DNA of 33,660 nt, taken from contig UBXG01000033.1 of the NCBI GenBank assembly GCA_900469475.1, positions 1 through 33,660 on the forward strand. The letters are read 5' to 3'. Shown piece by piece: positions 25,816 to 33,202 of this stretch. The notes below the pieces were generated by a model. That model ran no database searches, was not told the DNA's origin, and worked only from the letters and a program-made list of their open reading frames with translations. The stretch comes from Hyphomicrobiales bacterium. GTDB taxonomy: Bacteria; Pseudomonadota; Alphaproteobacteria; Rhizobiales; Rhizobiaceae. Within the stretch, counting starts at the first letter, position 1; every line of letters begins with the position of its first letter. Position numbers and translations under genes: made by a program.

Positions 25816-27331
25816 GTTCGGTCCCGCTCTTGTCTTTCCATTCTCCGGCCATCATCAATCCCAGCAGGCGCGCATCGGCCTCACCGGCATCGATCGGTGC
25901 CGAAAGGCGACCGCCGACGATGGCCTGGATGCGATCGGCTAAGGCGATCACTTCGTCCAAATCCTCCGAGATCAATAGAACGGCGGTGCCTTGCCGGCGC
26001 GCTTCCAGAATGCGTCCGTGGACGGCGGCAACGGCCCCTTCGTCCAACCCGCGCGCTGGCTGGGCGGCGATCAGGATTCGTGGTCGTTCATGGAGATTGC
26101 GGCCAAGGATCAGCTTCTGCATGTTGCCGCCAGACAGCAGCCGGGTGCGGCTTGCCGCACTGCCGCCGCGCACATCGAATGCCTCGATGATCTCCTGCGC
26201 GAAGGCCACGCCGGCACCGCGGTCGACCAGACCATGCTTCGAATAGGAAGACAGGCGCTCGAGTACGGCATTCTCCCAGATCGCCATTTCGCCGATCGCA
26301 CCATCACGATTTCGGTCTTCCGGAATGCGACCGATGCCGGCCTCGATGATCGCAGCCACATCAAGATCGCCGACGGGCTTGCCGAACAGAAGAAGCTCGC
26401 CGGAGGAACGGTTTGCGGTGCCGGACAGGATTTGCCCCAGGCTCGCCTGGCCGTTACCCGACACGCCGATAATGCCCAGAACTTCACCGGCGCGGACATG
26501 AAAGCTGATCTTCTTCAGGCGCTCGACGCCGCCGCTTTTGAGCGTGATGTCGCGGGCTTCGAGCGCAATAGCGCCGGGGATGCTTTTCTCGCGAGTTGGG
26601 CGCGTGACGCGATGTCCGACCATAAGTTCGGCAAGCTCGGCCTTGCTGGTCTGAGATGCCTGCCTTTCGGCTGCAACCTTGCCGCCGCGCAGGACGACGA
26701 TACGGTCGGCCGTGGCCATGACTTCATCGAGCTTGTGGGAGATGAAGATCAAGGATAGGCCTTGTGCGGCCATCTGTTTCAGCGTCGAGAAGAGCTTTTC
26801 TGCCTCGATCTGGGTGAGAACGGCGGTCGGCTCGTCGAGGATCAGGATGCGCGCATCGTTGTAGAGCGCTTTCAGGATTTCCACCCGCTGCTGCTCGCCG
26901 ACCGAGAGATCGCCGAGGCGAGCATTGGGGTCGACCTTCAGACCGAAACGTTCTGAGATCGCCAGAAGCTTGTTGCGGGCCGCCGTCATTTGAGATGTGA
27001 GCGACCACAACCTCTCGGTGCCCGTCATGATGTTTTCGAGCACAGTCAGGTTCGGTGCCAGCGAGAAATGCTGATGCACCATACCGACGCCAGCCCGAAT
27101 TGCGGCGCGCGGCTTGCCCTTTGGCAACTCCACATTGTCGATCAGGATGCGGCCGGTATCGGGCACATAGTGGCCGAAGAGGATGCTCATCAGCGTCGTC
27201 TTGCCGGCGCCGTTTTCTCCGAGCAGAGCAACGATCTCGCCCTTTGCCAAGGACAGCGAGATATTGTCATTGGCGAGGGTGCTGCCGAAACGCTTGCTGA
27301 CACCTTCGATGGTGAGAACGGCTGTGGTCAT
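25805..27331 (-). CDS. Nucleoside-type ABC transporter ATPase with two nucleotide-binding domains
   Basis: A 508-aa fused ATPase as in ribose and NupO/YufO-type transporters. The first half has a complete Walker A (GENGAGKTTLMSILFG), signature LSVGEQQRVEILKAL and Walker B ILILDEPTAVL. In the second half Walker A is degenerate (GVSGNGQASLGQILSG), as is usual for these fused ATPases, while the signature LLSGGNMQKLILGRNL is kept. ATG 27331 overlaps the amidase stop by 4 bp; an upstream in-frame ATG at 27367 lies inside the amidase gene and is less likely. Confidence 0.92.
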   Translation of the reverse strand: MTTAVLTIEGVSKRFGSTLANDNISLSLAKGEIVALLGENGAGKTTLMSILFGHYVPDTGRILIDNVELPKGKPRAAIRAGVGMVHQHFSLAPNLTVLENIMTGTERLWSLTSQMTAARNKLLAISERFGLKVDPNARLGDLSVGEQQRVEILKALYNDARILILDEPTAVLTQIEAEKLFSTLKQMAAQGLSLIFISHKLDEVMATADRIVVLRGGKVAAERQASQTSKAELAELMVGHRVTRPTREKSIPGAIALEARDITLKSGGVERLKKISFHVRAGEVLGIIGVSGNGQASLGQILSGTANRSSGELLLFGKPVGDLDVAAIIEAGIGRIPEDRNRDGAIGEMAIWENAVLERLSSYSKHGLVDRGAGVAFAQEIIEAFDVRGGSAASRTRLLSGGNMQKLILGRNLHERPRILIAAQPARGLDEGAVAAVHGRILEARRQGTAVLLISEDLDEVIALADRIQAIVGGRLSAPIDAGEADARLLGLMMAGEWKDKSGTEHAI

Positions 27332-28752
27332 GTCGCGAAGCCTGCAATCGGGAAGCGGTGTTGCCACCGTTGCTCGGCCTCGAGCGCAGATGCAAGCTGC
27401 AGCAACAGCTTATCCTCGCTCATGGGCGCCATCATCTGAATTGGCAGCGGCAATCCCTGGGCGTCTTTGCCGAAGGGGAGCGTGATTGCCGGAAAGCCGG
27501 ATATGTTGGCGAGCGAGGCAAGCGGGGCGAAGGATGTCATGCGCTCGAGATGCAAATCGATGTCCGAGTGATCCGTGGGGAAAGAACCAATCGGCGGTGG
27601 TGCGGCGGCAAGCATGGGCATGACGATGACATCGACCCTGTCGAAGATTTCCCACAGAGTGCGGCTTGCCCTGACGGCGCCATTAAGCGAGCGCCAAAGG
27701 ACTGTTGCCGGCATGGCGCGTCCGCGCATGATGAAGGCTTGCGTCATCGTCTCCACGAGGCGCACGTCCAGTTTGAGATCGTCAATCACGCCGGCGATAT
27801 TGACGGAGATGATATCGCCAAAGGCACGCGCGCTGGCCTGGATGGCACTTTCCATCTCATCCCAACGGATGGATATCAGCGCGTTTCCTTGGTTTTCCAG
27901 GAACCTGGCCGCTGCTTCCACCGCTTGGGCCCGATCCGACTCGATAGCGTAGTGCCGCCCGGTATCGGTAAGGAGGCCGACGCGAAGTTTGCCCGTCTTG
28001 GCCGTGTGTTGAGCGATGTCCGCGTACGGCCCCCTTGTCCTTCCCCGGACAACATCGAAGATCGTTGCGGTGTCGCGCACGGAGCGGGTGACAGCGAGTT
28101 CGCTGGCGATGCCGCCGAGATGATTGCCGAAGGAGGGACCGGCGGGCACGGCTCCGCGCGTTGGCTTCAGCCCGACAAGGCCGCAGCAGGCGGCCGGCAC
28201 CCGTATCGAGCCGCCCGCATCCGTCGCATGCGCGATCGCCACGATACCGGTGGCGACTGCGGCCGCGGCACCACCTGACGAGCCGCCAGCGGTTCTGCTC
28301 GGATCCAACGGATTTCGGCAGATCGGGCCGATTGCCGGCTCGGATGCGAGTGAGAAGCCGAATTCCGGACTTGTGCTCAAGCCGAAGACGCAGAGGCCGG
28401 CATCACGAAAGCGCTCTGCCAAATCGCTGTCAGCGCCTTTGCCGGCGCGGGCGAACAAGCGAGAGCCAGCGGTCACCGGCAGCCCCGGGAAGGGGCCGCC
28501 GAGATCCTTGGCGACCGTCGGCACGCCGGCAAAGGCGCGCCGCGCAAAGTGCTCGGGATGCACCGAGGCCTCCTGATCCAGGGCGAGCGCTGCCGCGAGC
28601 CCTGTTTCAGGATTGACATAGGCAATGGCGCCAAGCCCATCTTGCTCGGCGCAGGCATCAAGCGCAGCCTGCATGGCATCCACGCAGGTAAGCGTGCCGG
28701 ATTTGATGGCGCCAGCTAGCTCCGTGGCATCGGCGTATGATGGGCTGCGCAT
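27328..28752 (-). CDS. Amidase (amidase-signature family)
   Basis: A 474-aa serine hydrolase of the amidase-signature family, which cleaves amide bonds of small molecules, ureido compounds or allophanate. The Ser-cisSer-Lys triad is visible: Lys in PTVAKDLGG, cis-Ser in TAGGSSGGAA and nucleophile Ser in DAGGSIRVPA. It lies between the BMP-type binding-protein gene (15 bp upstream) and the transporter ATPase (4-bp overlap), so it is made together with the importer and probably acts on the imported compound or on a product of the deaminase. It is not likely to be GatA, which is normally encoded with gatB and gatC. Substrate unknown. Confidence 0.88.
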   Translation of the reverse strand: MRSPSYADATELAGAIKSGTLTCVDAMQAALDACAEQDGLGAIAYVNPETGLAAALALDQEASVHPEHFARRAFAGVPTVAKDLGGPFPGLPVTAGSRLFARAGKGADSDLAERFRDAGLCVFGLSTSPEFGFSLASEPAIGPICRNPLDPSRTAGGSSGGAAAAVATGIVAIAHATDAGGSIRVPAACCGLVGLKPTRGAVPAGPSFGNHLGGIASELAVTRSVRDTATIFDVVRGRTRGPYADIAQHTAKTGKLRVGLLTDTGRHYAIESDRAQAVEAAARFLENQGNALISIRWDEMESAIQASARAFGDIISVNIAGVIDDLKLDVRLVETMTQAFIMRGRAMPATVLWRSLNGAVRASRTLWEIFDRVDVIVMPMLAAAPPPIGSFPTDHSDIDLHLERMTSFAPLASLANISGFPAITLPFGKDAQGLPLPIQMMAPMSEDKLLLQLASALEAEQRWQHRFPIAGFAT

Positions 28753-28767
28753 GATCGCGCCACGCAG

Positions 28768-29754
28768 TTACTTCGGCTGATCCGCTACCTTCGGGACTTC
28801 GAAGGTGCCGGCCTTGATGTCGGCGCGGACCTTCTCCATTGCAGCTTCGGCCTCTGCAGGTGCAACGCCCTTCACATAGACAATGTCGCTGCCGCCTTCC
28901 TTCATGAGACCATAGGCCGTGTAGTTGCGGCCGACCGGTTTGCCGGCGGCAACGTCGGCGATTGCGGCATTGAGAATGGGACGGAAGTACCACATGGCAT
29001 TGGCAAAGACGGTATCGGGATAGCGTGGCGTGTAATCGATCAGCGATCCCACTGATTTGATATGCCGCTCCTTGGCGGCATCCGCGGTGCCGATGCGTTC
29101 ACCGAAGAGAATGTCGGCGCCGGCGTCGATCTGCGCGAGACCGGCTTCGCGTGCCTTCGGAGGATCGAAGAAGGTGCCGATGAAAGAGACGAGATGCTTG
29201 CAGTCGGGATTGACCGCTTTGACGCCGGCGGCAAAGGCATTGATCAGCATGTTGACTTCGGGGATCGGGATCGCGCCGACCGAGCCGACGACATTGGACT
29301 TGGTCATCTTGCCCGCCAGCATGCCGGCGAGATAGGCGCCGTCATAGTTCCAGGTGCCAAAGACGCCGAAATTGCTGCCGGCTGCCTCGCCGCTGGAGCC
29401 GAGAACGAAAGCCGTATCCGGATAGTCGGCGGCGACCTGGCGTGCTTCCTTCTCCACCGCATAGGCCTCGCCGATAATCAGTTTATTGCCCTGTTCGGCA
29501 TATTCGCGCATGGCACGCGGATAGTCCGTGCCCGAAACGCCCTCGGAAAAGACGTATTCGATAACGCCTTCCTTGGCGGCATCCTGCAGCGCCTTGTGAA
29601 GACAGGAATTCCAGGCGTTTTCGACCGGCGAAGCGTGAATCCCGGCCACCTTGAGCGGCGCGGCCGCGCGGGCAGCCGGCGCAAGTGCGCTGACGCCGAG
29701 CGCGATGCCTGATGCAATAACGGCGCGGCGTGACAGTATGATTTCATTGGTCAT
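28768..29754 (-). CDS. BMP-family ABC transporter substrate-binding protein
   Basis: A 328-aa periplasmic binding protein of the basic membrane protein (PnrA/Med-like) family, which binds nucleosides or related heterocycles. The N-terminus carries LSRRAVIASG, a possible twin-arginine signal, followed by a hydrophobic stretch ending at AARA. Family stretches include VFGTWNYDGAYLAGMLAGKM, GSVGAIPIPEVNMLINAFAAG and GADILFGERIGT. It is the first gene of the six-gene operon ending with the deaminase. The 185 bp upstream include a pseudo-palindrome around CAATTG near 29774-29789. Confidence 0.88.
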   Translation of the reverse strand: MTNEIILSRRAVIASGIALGVSALAPAARAAAPLKVAGIHASPVENAWNSCLHKALQDAAKEGVIEYVFSEGVSGTDYPRAMREYAEQGNKLIIGEAYAVEKEARQVAADYPDTAFVLGSSGEAAGSNFGVFGTWNYDGAYLAGMLAGKMTKSNVVGSVGAIPIPEVNMLINAFAAGVKAVNPDCKHLVSFIGTFFDPPKAREAGLAQIDAGADILFGERIGTADAAKERHIKSVGSLIDYTPRYPDTVFANAMWYFRPILNAAIADVAAGKPVGRNYTAYGLMKEGGSDIVYVKGVAPAEAEAAMEKVRADIKAGTFEVPKVADQPK

Positions 29755-29773
29755 TTTTTAGTTCCCCAGCTTT

Positions 29774-29789
29774 TTGATCAATTGGTAAA
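29774..29789. promoter_or_regulatory. Pseudo-palindrome upstream of the BMP operon
   Basis: TTGATCAATTGGTAAA, about 20-35 bp upstream of the binding-protein ATG, has partial twofold symmetry around CAATTG. It is AT-rich and suited to be an operator or part of the promoter. The remaining bases up to 29939 show no gene. Confidence 0.25.
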
Positions 29790-29939
29790 AATCATATGGG
29801 GAGGCTAAAAATGTGTCAAGCGATCCCGGTGCTCAAATAATGTGCTGGGTGGCCGATATCCGCTCGTTGCCAGTGGCGGCACGGTCGCTATTTCATCGCT
29901 TCAGGCGCAACGATCTGACGGGCTTGGCTAGTAAGCACT

Positions 29940-30521
29940 TCACTCTGCGATCCGTTCGATCATATGGCCAATCGCCTGACGGTAGCGGTCAGCATCGCCG
30001 CCGGCATCGATCGCAAGGGCGGCCCGATCGAAGGCGGCCGATAGAATGTCGGCAAGCGCGTCGACCGGAATGCCAGATTTGCGGCCGTGACGGAGAGCTG
30101 CTTGCAATCCCTGTCTGAGAGTGAGGGTTGTCGTCTCCTCGTCCAGTTTTTTCATCTCCGTAAAGCCCAGCACCGTCGGTCCTTCGATCAGCAGAAGTCG
30201 AGTGCGACCATTAACCCGCATGGCATCGAGATAGGCGTTGCTGCCGGCAATTAACGCGTCGCGAGCAGGAAGCTGCGCCGGCGTCGCTTGCTCTATGGCG
30301 CGGGTGACTGCCAGCGCCTCCTGTCTGACGACGGCGCGAAAGAGCGCGCGCTTGTCTTCATAGTGATGATAAAGCGCGCCGCGGGTGATGCCGGCTGCTG
30401 CGACGGTCTCCGGCGTCGATGTTTCGGCATAGCCTTTCTCCACGAACAGGGCTCGTGCCGCGGCGATGAGGGCAGCCTTGGTCTTCTCGGTTCTTTCACG
30501 ATTGGAGCGCGGATCTTGCAT
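29940..30521 (-). CDS. TetR-family transcriptional regulator
   Basis: A 193-aa regulator with the TetR helix-turn-helix at about residues 12-60 (AAAGITRGALYHHYEDKRAL) and a helical C-terminal ligand domain. ATG 30521 gives the normal family N-terminus; the longer frame to 30602 adds residues that are not family-like and runs into the promoter region. It is divergent from the VOC-protein gene, and an 8-bp inverted repeat lies between them, so it probably represses itself and that gene. A link to the BMP operon downstream is possible but not shown. Confidence 0.88.
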   Translation of the reverse strand: MQDPRSNRERTEKTKAALIAAARALFVEKGYAETSTPETVAAAGITRGALYHHYEDKRALFRAVVRQEALAVTRAIEQATPAQLPARDALIAGSNAYLDAMRVNGRTRLLLIEGPTVLGFTEMKKLDEETTTLTLRQGLQAALRHGRKSGIPVDALADILSAAFDRAALAIDAGGDADRYRQAIGHMIERIAE

Positions 30522-30528
30522 GCATGCA

Positions 30529-30565
30529 GCCTGTATGTTATTTGAAAAATACAGGCAGATTGTAT
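30529..30565. promoter_or_regulatory. Operator-like inverted repeats between tetR and the VOC gene
   Basis: GCCTGTAT (30529-30536) and ATACAGGC (30549-30556) are perfectly complementary across 12 nt. A second, nested pair, ATACA (30549-30553) and TGTAT (30561-30565), shares the right arm. The cluster sits just upstream of both start codons, as expected for a TetR operator. Confidence 0.55.
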
Positions 30566-30589
30566 GTCTTTTTATGGGAGATGTGAAGC

Positions 30590-31021
30590 ATGAAGGTAAC
30601 AAGCTATTATCCTGTCATCATGACCGAGCGGGTGGAGGAGACGGCCGCTTTCTACATCGCGCATTTTGGATTTCGGGAAAACTTCGCGAGCGATTGGTAT
30701 GTCCATCTGCAATCGGCCGAAGACAACGGTATCAATCTCGCCATTCTGGATGGCCGGCATGAGACGATCCCGTCGCAAGGGCGTGGCCGGGTAGCCGGGC
30801 TGTTGCTCAATTTCGAAGTGGAAGACGTCGATATGGTCTACGACCACGTGCGGGAAGCTGGATTGCCTATTTTGTTAGCGATCCGCGACGAAGATTTCGG
30901 TCAGCGACATTTCATAACGTCCGATCCGAATGGCGTCCTGATCGACATCATCAAGCCGATACCGCCAAGCGCCGAGTTCGCAGCTCTTTATGCCGAGAGC
31001 GCCTTGCCGCCGGGCCAGTAA
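30590..31021 (+). CDS. VOC-superfamily (glyoxalase/bleomycin-resistance-like) protein
   Basis: A 143-aa protein with the two-module VOC fold. The first strand reads SYYPVIMTERVEETAAFYIA, followed by HFGF; the second module contains FEVEDVDMVYDHVREAGLPI and the closing GQRHFITSDPNGVLIDII. The usual metal-ligand His at the start and Glu at the end are replaced (YYPV and LIDI), so it is probably a metal-free binder or resistance-type protein rather than a glyoxalase. GGGAG lies upstream of the ATG. It is likely induced when the divergent TetR protein binds its ligand. Confidence 0.85.
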   Translation: MKVTSYYPVIMTERVEETAAFYIAHFGFRENFASDWYVHLQSAEDNGINLAILDGRHETIPSQGRGRVAGLLLNFEVEDVDMVYDHVREAGLPILLAIRDEDFGQRHFITSDPNGVLIDIIKPIPPSAEFAALYAESALPPGQ

Positions 31022-31136
31022 GGTGTTGAGCCCAATCGATAAAATCGAGCAATACAACTCTATCTTTGATTAACTAGGTCGCTTCACCCAATATTTCGCT
31101 TTTCATGCGACAAAGCCGGCAGAGGTAAGGTGACCC

Positions 31137-31343
31137 ATGCAAGAGCTTCCGGTTTCGTCAAAAATCATCAAATCAGTCTATTTCCGTCCGGATGACGGAC
31201 GGCTTTATATTCGCTTTAAAAATGGTGAGGAACGTCAATTCACCGGCGTTCCGCAAAAGGCAGCGATTGCCATGGTAAAGGCGCCGTCGCCCGGCCAGCA
31301 CTATATCGAGCATATTCGCACGAAATTCGAACGCGTCGCCTGA
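31137..31343 (+). CDS. KTSC-domain protein
   Basis: A 68-aa protein that is almost entirely a KTSC domain (named after lysyl-tRNA synthetase C-terminal association). The pattern SVYFRPDDGRLYIRFKNGEE, then FTGVP, and APSPGQHYIEHIRTKFERV near the end fit the family. The function of stand-alone KTSC proteins is unknown. AAGG lies six bases before the ATG. It stands alone, with 115 bp to the VOC gene and 164 bp to the MFS gene. Confidence 0.85.
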   Translation: MQELPVSSKIIKSVYFRPDDGRLYIRFKNGEERQFTGVPQKAAIAMVKAPSPGQHYIEHIRTKFERVA

Positions 31344-31369
31344 AGCGCAGCCTACAGCCTACACGCTGA

Positions 31370-31396
31370 CTGGCATTTTCGCTTTGAAAGTGCCGG
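31370..31396 (+). terminator. Hairpin after the KTSC gene
   Basis: GGCATTTTC (31372-31380) pairs with GAAAGTGCC (31386-31394), with one G-U and a 5-nt loop; two more pairs extend it outward. No T-tract follows, so it is a weak terminator candidate. Confidence 0.35.
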
Positions 31397-31436
31397 CTCG
31401 TTCGTCATCCGTCGCGAAGTCGAACGAGCTTTATGT

Positions 31437-31460
31437 CTCAGCGCATTGATAAACGCTGAG
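31437..31460. promoter_or_regulatory. Inverted repeat upstream of the ACS-type transporter
   Basis: CTCAGCG (31437-31443) and CGCTGAG (31454-31460) are perfectly complementary across 10 nt. The element ends about 35 bp before the GGGAGG ribosome-binding site of the transporter gene. It is a candidate operator, perhaps for the GntR protein encoded downstream at 33203. Confidence 0.4.
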
Positions 31461-31507
31461 TTGCGCTATCTACATCGATCAGAACCATCTCCCAGGGAGG
31501 ACGCGGC

Positions 31508-32818
31508 GTGATTGATGAAAAGCAGCTTATATCCAAGATCACCTGGAGGATTATGCCCTTCCTGGGCATCCTTTATCTGATCGCCTATATCGATCGCCAG
31601 AACGTCAGTTACGCAAAGCTTCAGATGGTCGGCGATCTCGGCATGAGCGAATATGCCTATGGTCTCGGCGCGTCGCTGTTCTTCATCGGTTATTTCATTT
31701 TCGAAGTGCCGAGCAACCTGCTTCTCGACAGATTCGGAGCGAGCAGATGGTTCGCGCGCATTCTGATATCCTGGGGCGCAGTCACGGTCGCGCTCGCCTA
31801 TACGCAGAATGCGACCATGTTCTACATTCTTCGCTTCCTGCTCGGCGCCTGTGAAGCCGGCTTCTTTCCAGGCGTTCTCTATCTGCTGACCCTCTGGTAT
31901 CCATCTGCCTATCGCGGCAGGATGGTCGGGCTTTTCATGATCTTCAGCGCCTTTGCCAACGCGATCGGTGCGCCGCTCGGCGGCGTGCTGCTGGATTTGA
32001 ACGGGCTCTATGGTATTGCCGGCTGGCAATGGGTCTTCCTGGTGACGGGTGTTCCCGCCATTCTTGCCGGCTTCATCACCCTGTTTTATCTGCCGGACCT
32101 GCCGTCCAGGGCGCCGTTCCTTGACGATACGGAAAAGAAATGGCTGAAGGACCGGCTCGCGGTGGAAAATTCGGGCATGGAGCAGAGCGCCGCCGATGGC
32201 TTCAAGGCGCTGATCAATCCGCGCGTACTGCTGATGGCGCTTTGCTATATCGGTTTCCCGCTTGCCGCTTACGGTCTCAGCTACTGGCTGCCGACCATCG
32301 TCAAGAATTTCGGCGTCAGCAACACGACGAACGGCTTCCTGAACATCATTCCATGGCTTCTTGTCGCAATCGCTCTTTATGCCGTGCCCGCGGCAGCAGA
32401 CAAGGCGGAATCCAAGACGCCCTATATTGTTATTCCCGCGCTTATCGGTGCCGTGAGCCTGGTTCTGTCAGCCGTTATCCCGGACCATACGCTGCAATTT
32501 GTTTTCCTCTCCATTGCGGCAGCCGGCATTTTTGCGGGCCAGCCGGTGTTCTGGAGCCTACCGTCGCGCTTCCTGCAGGGAGCGGGTGCGGCAGCGGGTC
32601 TTGCCGCGATCAACTCCGTTGGCAATCTCGGCGGCTTTATCGCCCAGAACGTCGTCCCCTGGATCAAGGATTCCACGGGAAGCACGATCGCGCCTATGTT
32701 CTTCCTAGCGGCCTGCCTGCTGGCAGCGGCACTTTTGGTTCTAGTGGTGGGGCGCATGGTGCCGCGCACGCCACGCCCGGAAGATTTCGGCAATTCAGGC
32801 GCAGCCCGAGTCAAATGA
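31508..32818 (+). CDS. MFS transporter, anion:cation symporter (ACS) family
   Basis: A 436-aa inner-membrane transporter with 12 predicted segments. The N-terminus LYLIAYIDRQNVSYAKLQM with the Asp-Arg pair is diagnostic of the ACS family, which imports organic anions such as tartrate, phthalate, hexuronates or nicotinate. FEVPSNLLLDRFGASRWFAR and LGACEAGFFPGVLYLLTLWY are further family blocks. The start is GTG 31508 with GGGAGG seven bases upstream. No catabolic enzyme follows within the window; the next gene is a GntR regulator, which may control it. The substrate is undetermined. Confidence 0.9.
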   Translation: MIDEKQLISKITWRIMPFLGILYLIAYIDRQNVSYAKLQMVGDLGMSEYAYGLGASLFFIGYFIFEVPSNLLLDRFGASRWFARILISWGAVTVALAYTQNATMFYILRFLLGACEAGFFPGVLYLLTLWYPSAYRGRMVGLFMIFSAFANAIGAPLGGVLLDLNGLYGIAGWQWVFLVTGVPAILAGFITLFYLPDLPSRAPFLDDTEKKWLKDRLAVENSGMEQSAADGFKALINPRVLLMALCYIGFPLAAYGLSYWLPTIVKNFGVSNTTNGFLNIIPWLLVAIALYAVPAAADKAESKTPYIVIPALIGAVSLVLSAVIPDHTLQFVFLSIAAAGIFAGQPVFWSLPSRFLQGAGAAAGLAAINSVGNLGGFIAQNVVPWIKDSTGSTIAPMFFLAACLLAAALLVLVVGRMVPRTPRPEDFGNSGAARVK

Positions 32819-32866
32819 TTGCGCTCATCTGAGCAGAACATTCTTCGGATGAGAGGGGCGGTCTGA

Positions 32867-33124
32867 TGGCCGCTCCCGGGAGGCGGCATTGACGTCTCAA
32901 CGCTCGGCGAGGTTCTACAGCAGCTGGGTAAATTCGAGCTTCCAACGACGCGGCTTGCCAGAGACAGGGCCGCCATTCCCGCCATAATTCCCAAGACGGC
33001 GCGTCTGCTCACGCGCGGGGAGGAGTTTACCTCGACCGATGCGACCGGCTCCCGTCCCGTCGCCATGCACCCTCTGGCGCAGCGTCGCGACCATATTACA
33101 TTCTCAGATAATTACAATAGTTGA
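32867..33124 (+). pseudogene. Possible gene remnant between the transporter and the GntR gene
   Basis: This frame is open for 85 codons (from after TGA 32864-32866 to TGA 33122-33124) but has no ATG or GTG until near its end. The translation is protein-like, with stretches such as TLGEVLQQLGKFELPTTR and TGSRPVAMHPLAQRR, but I do not recognise a family. It could be the 3' remnant of a decayed gene. The rest of 32819-33202 holds the promoter region of the GntR gene. No other gene is seen. Confidence 0.25.
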
Positions 33125-33142
33125 CAGATTTATACAGATTTA
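33121..33142. promoter_or_regulatory. Tandem ACAGATTTA repeats upstream of the last GntR gene
   Basis: ACAGATTTA occurs at 33124-33132 and 33134-33142, one helical turn apart. TTGACA at 33121-33126 resembles a -35 box. TGACAGATTT (33122-33131) is identical to part of the asparagine-locus operator (9532-9541). It is probably a GntR-type binding region. Confidence 0.45.
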
Positions 33143-33202
33143 GTAGCCCTGTCGCGTAGGAAATGCGCTATGGCTGTCGCTGGCCAGCCTTCACGAAGGA
33201 CG

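Noticed and set aside
32422..33066. Minus-strand frame with a Tat-like stretch SRRAVLGIMAG
   Set aside because: It overlaps the last 400 bp of the ACS transporter in antisense. Past the signal-like stretch the translation shows no domain, so the resemblance is probably chance.
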